Position numbers and translations under genes: made by a program. A stretch of DNA of 64,000 nt from Amoebophrya sp. A120 (Eukaryota > Sar > Dinophyceae > Syndiniales > Amoebophryaceae): NCBI GenBank assembly GCA_905178155.1, contig CAJINV010000003.1, positions 5,029,700-5,093,699 of the forward strand, given 5' to 3'. Of this stretch, positions 22,765 through 32,758 are shown one piece after another. The notes under the pieces are model-generated. The model was not told where the DNA came from. It was given only the letters and a program-made list of their open reading frames with translations, and did no database searches. How positions within the stretch are numbered: the stretch's first letter is position 1; every line of letters begins with the position of its first letter.

Positions 22765-25700
22765 TCACTCGCAGGTGGAAACATTGGTCTTCGATGGGGC
22801 GCGCGATTCCTTCTGCTTCGACCCGGAACGCGACTCGGTGATCAAATGCGGGATGTTGTGAAACTTGGCGATGCGGGCGACGATTTTCTCGTACGCCACC
22901 GGGTGTTTGTTCTTGATCAGGTCGTCGAACACCTCGTCCGTGAGTTTCTCCACGACGCAGTAGGTTTGCGCACGTATATAGGCCGTCCGCTTCGCGCCCT
23001 TTTGTACCAAGGCGATTTCCCCAAAGTAGTCCCCTTCCTGCTTCTGCGCCACCACGGTCAGCTTCCGAGTTTTCTTCTGCGCCAACGTGGAAAGCGCGCC
23101 GTCGTTACTCCGGGCGGAACTGCTCGTATCATCGCGGGCGTTGTCAACATCCCCGTCGGTATTAGCCGTTTGATCGGTGCCCGTGGATGCGGCCGGATCC
23201 ACCTTTCCCGCACCCTGTGCGGGGGCGTCTGGTTTCTTATTCGTGGACCAGGGCGCCCCCTTGAACGAGTGCTTCAGCAGTGTGGCCGTCGTACTATCGA
23301 CCAGTCGCTGGGGTCCGGACACCGGAACCACACTCGCGAGGTTATGCTTGTTCGGGCTCTTCCCGCTGGTGTCGGTACTAGTTGCCTTCGACGATGACTT
23401 TTGTTCCGTTTCTTTGCCCTTGTCCTCTTGAAGATGTTGCGGATCATCACTCACCCCCTTGGACGGCGTGCTGGCCGCTGGTGCGGCGGCCGCACCTGTG
23501 TTGATCAAAACGTCGCATAATCCCTTCAGAATGAAATACATCTCCCGTCCCTTCTGGCCTTCGCGAATGATAAAATCGCCGGGGGAAAAGACTTCCTCCT
23601 GAAAACTGTCGATAATCTCGCCCACCCCGTGCGGCTTCAGGTCGTAGAACAATGGCGCCTTTTCGATGAGCTGCGCGAAGAGGCAAATTTTCACTTCGAG
23701 CACCAAGGCACGACTGGAGGTGTGGTACAGCAACTTGCAGGCCTGCTCGTCGTGCTGGATTTCTAAGAACTGGTGGTACATCGTATAACCCGCTCAGGTG
23801 TTACAATCTCAAAGGTTACGATAGAATCTGGAATTTGTGTTGCAAGAAGTGCATGATCTACCCTACTCCCACAGGATTGCGCATGACAAGTTCTGGAGTC
23901 CCAATCCGCACTACAATCTGGCGAAATTTGTATTGCAAAAAGTGGAACGCTGTCCGAGTCTGTCATGTTGGTCATGCAAGACAAATCTCAGACTCTATTG
24001 CAACGTTTGAGATTGTAACACCTGAGCAGGTTATACATCGTGATGCGCCGCCGCAGGTTCTCCGGAAGCCGCAACACGCTCATAGCCGCGTTAATTGTCG
24101 TTTGCTGTGTAGTGTGTATATTCAAGTTCTTTCCTTGACTCCGGGTTGCTACGACACGATAGATGTTACTTATACGAAATCGTAAAGGACAGAAAGATAC
24201 TATGTACTTTAAGTTTTTGTGCTGTCCAAGAACATGTTCCCTTTTCAAAACTACTCCTCTTCTTAATACCTGTTCCAAAATTTTGCTTTTCAGAATGTTC
24301 ATCCGCTGTTTGATCAGGACAATTTCAGCGAAGATGACTGCCTGACACAGGGCTCCGACCGGCTTGAGCATCACCTGGGTGAGCACCAAGTGTGTGTCCT
24401 GTCGTGCCGTCATGACCGCGGGTGGCGACGCGGAGAAGAGCAGGACGGCGTCGCGGAGCGCCAGCAGGTAATACTTTAGCACGTGCGTTTCCTCGGTGTC
24501 TAATTCGTACGCAAAACGCCCGTCCTGCTCGTGCAGTGCCAGGAACCAGATCACGGCAAAAATATGCACGGCGAAAATGTTCACGAGCGCGAGCGTGAGA
24601 GCGCTGAGCAGCCCGTTTTTCCAAGGGGACAAAACGCGTCCGTCGGGCGTACACTGCTTGTCGTGGCGGTACCGTTGCACGCTTTCGTACCGGAGAAAGC
24701 GAAACAATCCCAAGAACCGGGTCCAGCTCGCTGCTGGACCGAGTAAGCCTATCCACATGAAGGCACCCAGGACGGAGGCAGCATTCATGCGCAACTCGCG
24801 CTGCCCCCACACCAGGCGGTGGATGTCCGCGAGCTCCACGTATTCCTTCCCCTGCTGGTACAGGATGACGGAGGTGCGAAACGGCAAGATCAAGTGGATG
24901 AAAACGAACAGAAGTTCGAACACAAACAAGTCCACGAAGAGCAACGCCTCCATCATCCGAACCTCCGCAGCTTTGTCCTCACTTACCGGGTGCGGTCCAC
25001 CGTTTAGAAGCCAGCGGAGCAACGGAGGTGACTCTCGCCGGGCTGCGTCGTGGTTGGTCACCTCAAGGCCGCGTGCTGGCGCCGTAACATCAAGTTCAGC
25101 TCTGGAGGAAGAACTGTGCTCGCGGAAATGCTCTTCTGCGGCCAGCGGAGAGGTGAGTACGGTACGTGATGATACCGAGTGGTCGACGGTATGCCTGCTC
25201 CCTTCCGTTCTGGTGGCGAAGGCAGCTGCAGCCGCTTTGCTTTCTTCAATATCTGGTCCATGAAAGTTTGGATCCTCTGGAAGGAGTTGTACACGTTCCG
25301 GCGGGGATCGTGCTCCTACTTCTCGCCGGTCTTGAAGATCCGCCAAGCTCGTCGGTATCCCGTCCTTCTCGTGCCACGATGCTGCCGTTGGTTTTGGCAA
25401 CACATAATCCTCTTGCAGTTGCCTGTTTTGCGCTGCTGCTTCGTAGGAGTCGTACAGTAGCGGGCAGTACATGAGAAAAAACGTCGTAAAAAAGCAGTTC
25501 CAGACGAACAAGACGGTGGAAAAACGGTGCAGCCGCTCCACCAGCAAATCGGATGCCCGGAAGTAAAAGTTGAGGTGCGCTGGCACCTTGCCGACCAGGG
25601 TGTTCGTCGAGTTGTTCTGTCCGAACACCGAGGCGTCGTCCGTATCCCGAATCTCCAACTGGTCAAACGAGAACCGCGAAAACTCGACCACGGAACCGAG

Positions 25701-25799
25701 ATTGATGATACTTTTTCGTCCCTTGGAAAGCGACGCACGTCGCGACTTGCGACGGGCAACCATGCTAGTCGAGCTCCCGGCGTCCGCGGCGCTCCGCAT
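22765..25799 (-). CDS. Cyclic-nucleotide-gated-type channel with divergent pore
   Basis: Exons 25799-24270, 24104 to about 24042, and about 23776-22765. The N-terminus is basic (RRKSRRASLSKGRK). Hydrophobic spans follow: TVLFVWNCFFTTFFLMYCPL (S1), LLFVDLFVFELLFVFIHLIL (S2), a region ending FLGLFRFLRYESVQRYRH (S4-like, few charges), LLSALTLALVNIFAVHIFAV (S5), a re-entrant segment LFSASPPAV, and GALCQAVIFAEIVLIKQRMN (S6). The C-linker (LRLPENLRRRITMYHQFLEI) leads to a cyclic-nucleotide-binding domain: DFIIREGQKGREMYFILKG, an Ala/Ser/Thr-rich insertion of about 110 residues, then YFGEIALVQKGAKRTAYIRA, the phosphate-binding cassette. No GYG-type selectivity filter is visible. Acts in a membrane, gated or modulated by cAMP/cGMP if binding is intact. 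The intron at 24105-24269 is GT-AG, 165 bp, stop-free and a multiple of three. A second intron is a TIR element. Confidence 0.8.
23777..24041. mobile_element. Introner element: long TIRs, 8-bp direct repeat, inside channel C-linker
   Basis: Left end from 23785 (ATAACCCGCTCAGGTGTTAC...) and right end to 24033 (...GTAACACCTGAGCAGGTTAT) are inverted copies of about 33 bp with few mismatches. TACATCGT occurs at 23777-23784 and 24034-24041. Removing the element and one repeat gives, on the minus strand, ATC ACG ATG TAC CAC CAG (ITMYHQ), the expected uninterrupted C-linker. The 8-bp repeat contains no AG in the reading direction, so this precise excision cannot be GT-AG. GT-AG alternatives exist only if element sequence is kept in the protein. 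Confidence 0.85.
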
Positions 25800-25949
25800 G
25801 GAAATACTCGGCCGGGACGTTGCACGCGCCCACGCTTCGTCGAAACTTTGCCTCGCCCCTTGCGAAGCTCGCGTGGCGCGCTCCGCGGGAAACTGTTTTT
25901 TAAAAAGTCATATATTTTTCGGCATAAATATTTTCTCACAAATTTCTAT

Positions 25950-27108
25950 TTATGGCAGCTGCTGTGCAGGTCTTAATATTCTTCCACGACCCTCCCATGA
26001 CAGCTCGGACCGCACTTCATGCGTGAGGTACTTAGTGACACCAGCGAGAGTTGTAAGTAATACCCTGATGTCTCCTGCGCTCGCACTGCGATAAAGTACA
26101 TTCCGCTCCGGCGCGTTCTCCTCCTCCCGCGGGGGAGATGGCGGCATGCTGCCCTTCGACGAGATCCGCGACTCCGTGCTAGACGACGAGAACGAGGATC
26201 CACCATCATCGACAGGCCGAATGTTGGAGACCGTGATTCCCGCAGCCACGACCTCAGGCTCTGCGTTCCCCCCGCCGGAGCCCGCTGCCTGCTCCCTTGA
26301 CGTGGGCAGCGGTCCGGCAGGTGCTGTCTCGTTCGCAGCCACGGTAGCAGGTGCGATCGGTTTTTTGTTCTTCGCGTTGATAGACGTATTCTTTCGGTGC
26401 TGTGCGCTGCCGTCCGAAGAAATTTCTCCGAAAGAGGACGCACTGCTGCGGGAGGAAGAGCGCGTCTCCACCGTGATTGGTAGACACACCTTTGCGGTGC
26501 CAGCATTCGCCACGATGCCCCCACTCTTCCCGTTTGCGGTTGGCTGAGGGGTCGCCTCATTCTCGGATGGTCGATCGGCGTACGTCGCGTCAACTAACTC
26601 ATCATCGGCCTTTATGCAACACAAACGTGAAGATCATGTGGAGCAGCGATAATTTTCAGTCCCTGCGCTGCATCTCTGAGTGAAGCGCGTTTTTGGCTGC
26701 AGCACTCAAAAACGCACTTCTAAAATAAATTGCTGCGCAATCGTACTACAAAATGAAAAGTCTCTACTAGAAGGTTACGCACACAACTTCACCACGGAAT
26801 GATTTTTCTTGCCTAGACTCAATCTGCAATTTCTCCTCGTCTTCCAGTGTGGTTTCCAATCTGGCCTCCGCGTCCGCCATCTGATCTGGCGTGTGACCGC
26901 TGCTTTTTTCGCCTTCCTGTGCTCCAACGGCGGGTTTAAAAGATACTTGGACGATTGTGTTAAACGAGACACGACTTCCGCGGCGCCCTATTGCAGCGGC
27001 AGGCTTGATCAACGAAAGGAGGGATGGCGACGGCTCTGGAGCTGGATCGGCTGCGATTACCTGATCTTGTTTACAGGTGTTGCGGAGGGCTGTAAAAAAA
27101 CTCCGCAT
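25950..27108 (-). CDS. Low-complexity hypothetical protein, two exons
   Basis: The first exon (27108 to about 26780) starts MRSFFTALRNTCKQD and includes SLIKPAAAIGRRGSRVSFNT and an acidic helical stretch (AEARLETTLEDEEKLQIESR). The second exon (about 26610-25950) codes for about 215 residues rich in Ser, Ala, Pro and Gly with SSSRSS, FSSSSTESRIS and PPSPPREEE, and ends with a hydrophobic segment (IRVLLTTLAGVTKYLTHEV). The junction is approximate (donor TGC|GTAACC or GTG|GTGAAG). No family recognised. It lies directly upstream of the channel on the same strand and could conceivably be its 5' end, but the channel has its own good start. Confidence 0.45.
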
Positions 27109-28111
27109 ACATCTAGGCGCGTGTGTGGCTAATCATTAAAGGGCTTTGTCATAGTAGAGAACAGTGAGGCGGGGTTGAGATATCAACTTAGCACCCTTGC
27201 TCTATACCTGGCTCAGTCGTTCCCGAACCTCACTGCTGCGGCACAGTACTTGACTGACATCAACACTGTTCCTGCGACTAACTCGGTCAATCTGCGCTGC
27301 GCTAAGTCGCCGAGACTCTGTTGGCCCCCCTACCTCGAGAGCGTCCATGTGTTACGAGCATATCATGATCGCTAGCACCACCTATCTATCGACGAGCAGG
27401 TAATTGCAATTGCCCACCGTCGTTGCTGTGGCAATTCGTCGAGAAGAAAAAACCAACATCAGCGAAGAAAAAAAAGGCAAGAAGAGTGTGAGGAAGAGTC
27501 CGAAGAAAAGCCGCTCACTCAGCACAATGGATGTGCTCAGTCGCACTTTACAAACGTGTTCTCTTGTGCGCAGATCTAGTGAATGATTTTCGGATGATGT
27601 GCCTTGACGACAGATCTCGTCTTGTAGTGACCAGCGATATCTCGAAGCTTGTGGAATCAGAGAAATCCGCTAAATTGCGTTCACGTCAGCTGCGGTCGCC
27701 GCCCCGGAAAAACCGGGTCAGCAACGCGCATCGTCGAGTGTGTAACAACAAATCTGTCTCATCATTCTGCTCCAGAATCAGAAAGCTTGATCAGTGCATT
27801 TCACGAGGGAGCCGACAGAAGGTCTAGATTTCATGTGGCGAACAGCTCGAGTTTGTCGATGAGCGCAATGTCACAGCATTCATTGTGCTTGGACAGCCGG
27901 CGTTTTCACTGAGGATCAGAAACATTGCCAAAAAAAAGTAGGTGCTACATCTCGCGTTCGAACATGAGGACCGCTTGCCTCCTGAGAAGTGACGCAATAC
28001 AAAGAATGCGGGTCATCGAAAAAGTGCGATCGCTGAAATAATGGGAAGCGTTCTTTTGAATGGGTGCGATACACTGCCGCCTGTGTACAGCCTCGGCGTT
28101 CCAATGGGCAG
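27109..28111. other. Intergenic, no confident gene
   Basis: About 1 kb with only short plus-strand frames (for example 27531-27827) that run against the gene block and lack domains or splice context. Confidence 0.45.
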
Positions 28112-28855
28112 CTACTTTTTATTCTTTCTTGTCGCCTTCGCCTTTTTTGTTGTTTTGGGGGTCGCGGCACTGCTCTTGCTGCGCGATTTTGTGCTCTTCT
28201 TCGGCGTTTTAGCTTCGGCTGAACGGCTCGCCTGCTTAGTCCGGGGGGTCTTCTTCTTAGGGGCGACCGCCCCCATGAGGTCCAAAATCTGCCTGGCGAG
28301 TTTTTCGTCGCGGTTCATTTTTTCGACTTCGATGTAACAGTCGTCCGGCACTGCCTCGTCCCAGTCATCCGGAAGGTGCCCCATGACCATCCAATTCTTG
28401 CGGGCAATTTTTTGTGGCGTTTCCATTCCTGGCCGGTGGTTGCGCGCCACCGCAGCTTCAGCCTCCTTCAAACTCGAAAGATTAAACTCCACCACGATGG
28501 GCTGATAGCCTCCGTCCCGGACTGTTAAGTCCCACAGTTCGCCAAGCGCGTCGCCGCTCCAGCCATCACCCCCCGGCGTCTTCAGGTTCCAATTGTCGCA
28601 AATAATGACGCGCGCGCGGTCTTTCACTGCTTGTTGCACTTTGCGGCGCACGTCCGGAATCGCCTGGAATTGAACGGCGCCGAAGCTCCACGGCATGCCG
28701 GTTTCCTCAAAGTAAAAGTCATTGCTGACGTGGACGCATTTCACCGTGGACGACAAGGCGGCACAGATGTCTCGGCCCAGTTTCGTCTTCCCGACGCCCG
28801 AAATTCCACGCAGCAAAATGAAAAACTTATCTTTGCCCGGCAGCTCCAACGACAT
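28112..28855 (-). CDS. P-loop nucleotide kinase-like protein with Lys-rich C-terminal tail
   Basis: I choose the ATG at 28855 (MSLELPGKDKFFILLRG), giving 247 residues; an open frame continues upstream to 29011 but is hydrophobic and repeat-bearing. Walker A is GISGVGKTK at about residues 17-25, followed by VSNDFYFEE (like the substrate loop of the polynucleotide kinase/N4BP2-type AAA_33 group) and VIICDNWNLKTP as a Walker B-like strand. The last 55 residues are almost only Lys, Ser, Thr, Arg and Ala (KKAKATRKNKK), suggesting nuclear or nucleic-acid binding. Likely phosphorylates or repairs nucleic-acid ends, or is a small-molecule kinase; not decidable here. Confidence 0.65.
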   Translation of the reverse strand: MSLELPGKDKFFILLRGISGVGKTKLGRDICAALSSTVKCVHVSNDFYFEETGMPWSFGAVQFQAIPDVRRKVQQAVKDRARVIICDNWNLKTPGGDGWSGDALGELWDLTVRDGGYQPIVVEFNLSSLKEAEAAVARNHRPGMETPQKIARKNWMVMGHLPDDWDEAVPDDCYIEVEKMNRDEKLARQILDLMGAVAPKKKTPRTKQASRSAEAKTPKKSTKSRSKSSAATPKTTKKAKATRKNKK

Positions 28856-28932
28856 TTTGTTTCGAGAATACGGTGATGGAAATAGTGCTTGTGATAATTG
28901 AAACAAGAAACAAGAGGTGAAAACACGTAAGG

Positions 28933-28982
28933 CAGTTGTACTTGATGGTGTGGAAAGCAGTTGTACTTGATGATGTGGAATG
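28933..28982. repeat. 25-bp tandem duplication upstream of the P-loop kinase gene
   Basis: GCAGTTGTACTTGATGGTGT... (28933-28957) is followed immediately by a copy with two changes (28958-28982). It lies 80-130 bp upstream of the chosen start. Confidence 0.8.
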
Positions 28983-29011
28983 CGTCGCTTACCAATAGCT
29001 ATAAAGCACAC

Positions 29012-29653
29012 GAACTAGAAAGTAAAAGTATCGTGATATATTTTCTGGAAAAAAAAGGAATCGGCTTCGAAGTTTCTCACGGGTTTTCAGACCGATGGTT
29101 GTGAGGAGCCACGTATTTTTTCACCTCCTGCTGTGTATCGAAATGGAAATTTTTTCTGAGCGATTGCATTTTTGATTTGGAACTAGAACCTCATTTTGGT
29201 TCGCAGGCCTAGTTTTGGAAGAAAAAGGAAAGGATCGCAACTAGTTTTGGCGCGAAACATTTCATTTAGGTTCTCGGATTCACTCCAATTTTCGCTCTTT
29301 TTGAAGCGAAAAAACAAGAACAAAAAAAAACGATACGAAGTTAGGGAGGCCGGGCGAAACATTTGACGATGTGCTGAACTACGATTCGTACGATGTATTA
29401 GCGAAAAAGGTCCAACATGAATGTGAGGACGGACGAGAATGCATGCGTGTGACTTATGAGGGCGAACACTGCAACCTGGCCGATGCATTGATTGTTGAGT
29501 ACGGTCGCTTGTATCTGTTCTGGTTTGCACTTCAACTTACTGCACACTGCAAGTACAAGTTCCTTATTGCGTTTGATTCGAACAGCGTGTGTACCATTTG
29601 CTCTTTGGATAATGAAGCATCCATCCTTGTGAACAACCTGTTGACCCAGCGTC
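29012..29653. other. Intergenic, no gene seen
   Basis: Mixed AT-rich sequence between two minus-strand genes. The 114-codon plus-strand frame at 29371-29715 overlaps the end of the NTF2-like gene and has no recognisable features. Confidence 0.4.
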
Positions 29654-30532
29654 TCACAGGTCCTGCTTCACCGTCGGGGACACATCAATCAGCTGCAGCG
29701 CCGTGCCGTCGGTGATTTGAAGCTCCTTCTGCACCAAATCTAAAGTAGCTCTAGGAAAATAGTCTGCGTAATCAGATTTTCCCGGCTCAAAACGGTCTTG
29801 GTACACAAACTCTGGATTTTCGTCCTTGTATACCCACGCCCGGGAGATTCTCGGCGCGGAGGTGTTTTCCGCGTTCGTTTTCTCGGCACTCGATCGAACG
29901 ACCTCATGTATGACCAGAAGCTTTCCCGTGGACGGCAAATTCTCGCTCGCTTGGCGTCCGTAATAGGTTTCCATGTCGAGGAAGAATGCCGTTTGTCGCT
30001 GCGCGCTCCCCGTCGTGCCGTCCGCGGTAACTTCAGAAAAGAAGAAGCGCCGATGCACGGTTAGGCCAAGACCGGGGGACGAGTGGAACAGTTCGGCTTG
30101 GCGAGTCCCGAAGTTGTCGCGTCCTTCGACCAGCAAGTCCGTCGCGTTTGGCTTCATGAGGTACAGCCGGAACGCCGGATCGTAATTTGCGAGAAAATCG
30201 GCTAGCTTCGCTTCTTCGTCCGCCGGCGACGTCCACGCTCGGCCGTATGCCTCCGCCTGGCCTTCAAGGGGCGCCAGGAACGCCGGCAGCTCCGCGGAGG
30301 CTAGCTGCGTGGCCATCGTTCGAGATGCGTAGACTCCGGCCCTAGGCGAAGCTGCGAGGTGAGCCTGCTGCCGAAAAAGACAAAACCCGATGCGGCTAAA
30401 GTGAAGGGCGCCGCGAAACTTTCCGGTGGAGATCTGCGCTGAGTGCGCGCGATGACGAAGAAGCGAACTGCCCAGCCCTGTCTGCTTGGTTCGTGTGGTA
30501 AAATCAGCAAGAGAGGGGGCGATGGCTTTCAT
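29654..30532 (-). CDS. NTF2/SnoaL-like fold protein, possibly with an organelle-targeting N-terminus
   Basis: 292 residues from the first ATG, or 220 from MATQLASAELPAFL (30316). The core (ADEEAKLADFLANYDPAFRL, DLLVEGRDNFGTRQAELFHS, LTVHRRFFFSEV, AFFLDMETYYGR, GKLLVIHEVVR, ISRAWVYKDENP) has the helix-then-strands pattern of NTF2/SnoaL-like cone folds; this is a weak pattern match. The first 72 residues are rich in Arg, Ser and Ala with few acids, which would suit a mitochondrial presequence if translated. This is the first gene left of the divergent strand switch. Confidence 0.5.
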   Translation of the reverse strand: MKAIAPSLADFTTRTKQTGLGSSLLRHRAHSAQISTGKFRGALHFSRIGFCLFRQQAHLAASPRAGVYASRTMATQLASAELPAFLAPLEGQAEAYGRAWTSPADEEAKLADFLANYDPAFRLYLMKPNATDLLVEGRDNFGTRQAELFHSSPGLGLTVHRRFFFSEVTADGTTGSAQRQTAFFLDMETYYGRQASENLPSTGKLLVIHEVVRSSAEKTNAENTSAPRISRAWVYKDENPEFVYQDRFEPGKSDYADYFPRATLDLVQKELQITDGTALQLIDVSPTVKQDL

Positions 30533-30900
30533 TCATGAAATATCGCGGGCTCGGGGAGGGATCGCGGGGGCCGACGCAAATTACTCGCGCTCGGGGACCT
30601 GTGTCGTGCATTTTTGCATAAGAATATCTTTTTTCCAATACGGGAATGCTCTTTCTCCATTCAATTCCAAACCGAGAAGCGGCTGTCTTTGGTACCGAAA
30701 AAAACAAGTGCATTTGGTGTAGCAGACCGAGACACCGCAAAACCTTCTGGAATCGACCGCGCGCATGCTTGTGCTTTCTGCAAGCGCGGGCAGCCGGTGG
30801 CTGACACACTGCGTGGCATCCGCGGGCCCCCGGGCGGCCGGGACATGCAGCTTGCAGGCGCTAAACTCAAAAGCCGCCCCGCCGGCGGGGGCTGGAGGGC

Positions 30901-31020
30901 GGGGGCCGGAGGGCGGGGGGCCGGAGGGCGGGGGGCCGGAGGGCGGGGGGCCGGAGGGCGGGGGGCCGGAGGGCGGGGGGCCGGAGGGCGGGGGGCCGGA
31001 GGGCGGGGGGCCGGAGGGCA
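30901..31020. repeat. 15-bp GC tandem array, eight units
   Basis: GGGGGCCGGAGGGCG repeats eight times without spacing change over exactly 120 bp; only the last base differs. A longer G/C-rich flank extends on both sides. G-runs of five to six could form G-quadruplexes on one strand. Confidence 0.95.
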
Positions 31021-31039
31021 GGGGGGCCGGGGGCCGTAA

Positions 31040-31750
31040 TCTTGCCAGCTGGTAGCCCGGCCACGCAGAATCTTGCTAGCTTGTGGCCCGACTGCGCAGA
31101 AACTTGGTAGCTGGTGGCCTAACCGCGGAGAATCTTGGTAGCTCGCCGCCCAACCGCAGAGAATCTTGGTAGCTGGTGGCCCAACCGCAGAAAATTTTGG
31201 TAGCTGGTGGCTCAGCCGCAGAAAATCTTCCCAGCTGGTCGCATGATCGCGCACTGTCCTCCTCCCAGCTGGCAGAAAATCTTGCCAGTTAGTGGCGCGA
31301 CGGCGCAAAGTCTTGCCATCTGATTCCTAAACCGCGCAAAATATTGTCAGTCACTTGCCCACCCGCGCAAAATCTTCCAAGCTGGTGGCCCAGCGGCGCA
31401 AAATCTGGACAGTTGGTGGCGTAACCGCGCAAAATCTTGCCAGCTGGTGATCTGACGGCACATAGTCTTGCTTGTTGGCGACTCAATTGCTGAAAATCCA
31501 ACCAGTTAATGGCTCAGCCCTGCAAAATCTTGTCGGATGGTCGCTCAGCCGCGCAGAATCTCACTAGGTGGCAACCCAACCGCGCAAAATCTTGCCAGTT
31601 GGTGGCCCAAGCGCTCAAAAGCTCGCCACCTGGTGGCCGGGTTGCGCAAAATTTTGTCAGCTGGCGGCCTGACGACGCAAAATCTCGGTAGCTGCTGGCC
31701 TGACGAAACAAAATAAAATCTTGTCACTTGGTGGCCCCGTCATTTGCTGA
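31040..31750. repeat. Degenerate about 31-bp tandem array
   Basis: About twenty diverged copies of a unit like CGCAAAATCTTGCCAGCTGG followed by TGGCCCAACCG. The core TCTTG(C/G)(C/T)AG(C/T)(T/G)GG recurs every 30-34 bases. Several frames stay open for 60-70 codons as a result; none is called as a gene. Confidence 0.85.
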
Positions 31751-32758
31751 CTAGTGGCATAACAGCTCCCCCGAAGCAAGATTGTGCATGCTTGAAATCC
31801 TTTGGGGATCACTCTCACAGATTGGCTGCCTTTTTTAAGGAAAATCTGGCAGGGTGGTTGTCAGTTAGTACAAAATCCCACGGCCAGGCAAAGACGATGC
31901 CTACAATATTGCCAGATGCCTGTCCGTATTGGCCCACAGGCTGTAAATTGCGCCCTATTTTCACAGGTGCCTAATTACAGGAAGGGCAAAAAGAGTGATC
32001 TTTTGGAACCCGGTGCGCCTCGCCTCTGCCCGCACCGTCGGACGCCCGCCGGGGTGGCAGCCTCTTGGTGCGAAGTCCTTGAAGCTGATCACTGTTGTCG
32101 TGCGCATATGCTCCGCGCCGAGCTCCTTAGTGGTATAACTGTGCCCGCGGATCGGTGCCGCACGCATCCGCCGCTTACCAGTCCTCCCGCCCCCTGGAAT
32201 GTGCGGAAGCCGTTCGGAAGTGCATGAACTTGCCGGCTAGTCGCTCCGCGATAAAAGGCCTCACCTTTGAGCAACTTGCGTCGGGCCTAAGAAGCCTCGC
32301 AAAGACCAGGAAAGCGGGCCCGGGCTTTGTGTGCAATCAGTCTTTGTCGTCCCTCAGCGGCACGTCAAGCCGGGGGGGCCCTTTGCTTGTTGTTGCGCCT
32401 TGGAAATGTGTTGCACCTGCGTGACTTTCCTGCCAGATTCCGCCGGATTTCTTCTTCGGACCGGGCCACCCTGCGTGTTGTAGCACGCGGCTGCCGGTTT
32501 GCCGTCGCCCCTCCGGCTTTCGGCGGTGGGGCGCCAGCCTGATTTGTTTGCCGGCCGGCAGCCCGGGGGTCTCCGGGGGCATCCGGCATTGTGGCGCAGT
32601 GGAAGGCGTTAGCGGTCTGTTGTTCAGCGTTCGTTTGCGCACTACCTTCCAAATTTCGTGTCCCGCCTTTTGCCTGCTTCTGCGCAGCGGGGACATTTTC
32701 TCAACTGCGCTTCTGCGTGCGACAGTGATCGTACTTCTTCGCAACCACGTGCAAAAAC

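Larger units (their letters stand above)
30533..32758. other. Divergent strand-switch region
   Basis: All supported genes to the left are on the minus strand and all to the right on the plus strand. The 2.2 kb between holds a 15-bp GC array, a degenerate 31-bp array and unassigned sequence (30533-30890 and 31750-32758), with no recognisable gene. In dinoflagellate-type genomes such points separate one-way gene blocks and are candidate initiation regions for transcription in both directions. Confidence 0.6.

Noticed and set aside
30661-31308. 215-codon minus-strand Pro-rich frame
   Set aside because: It is a translation of the GC array and the 31-bp array.
31040-31750. CRISPR-like array
   Set aside because: Units are tandem without unique spacers, diverge freely, and the window is eukaryotic.
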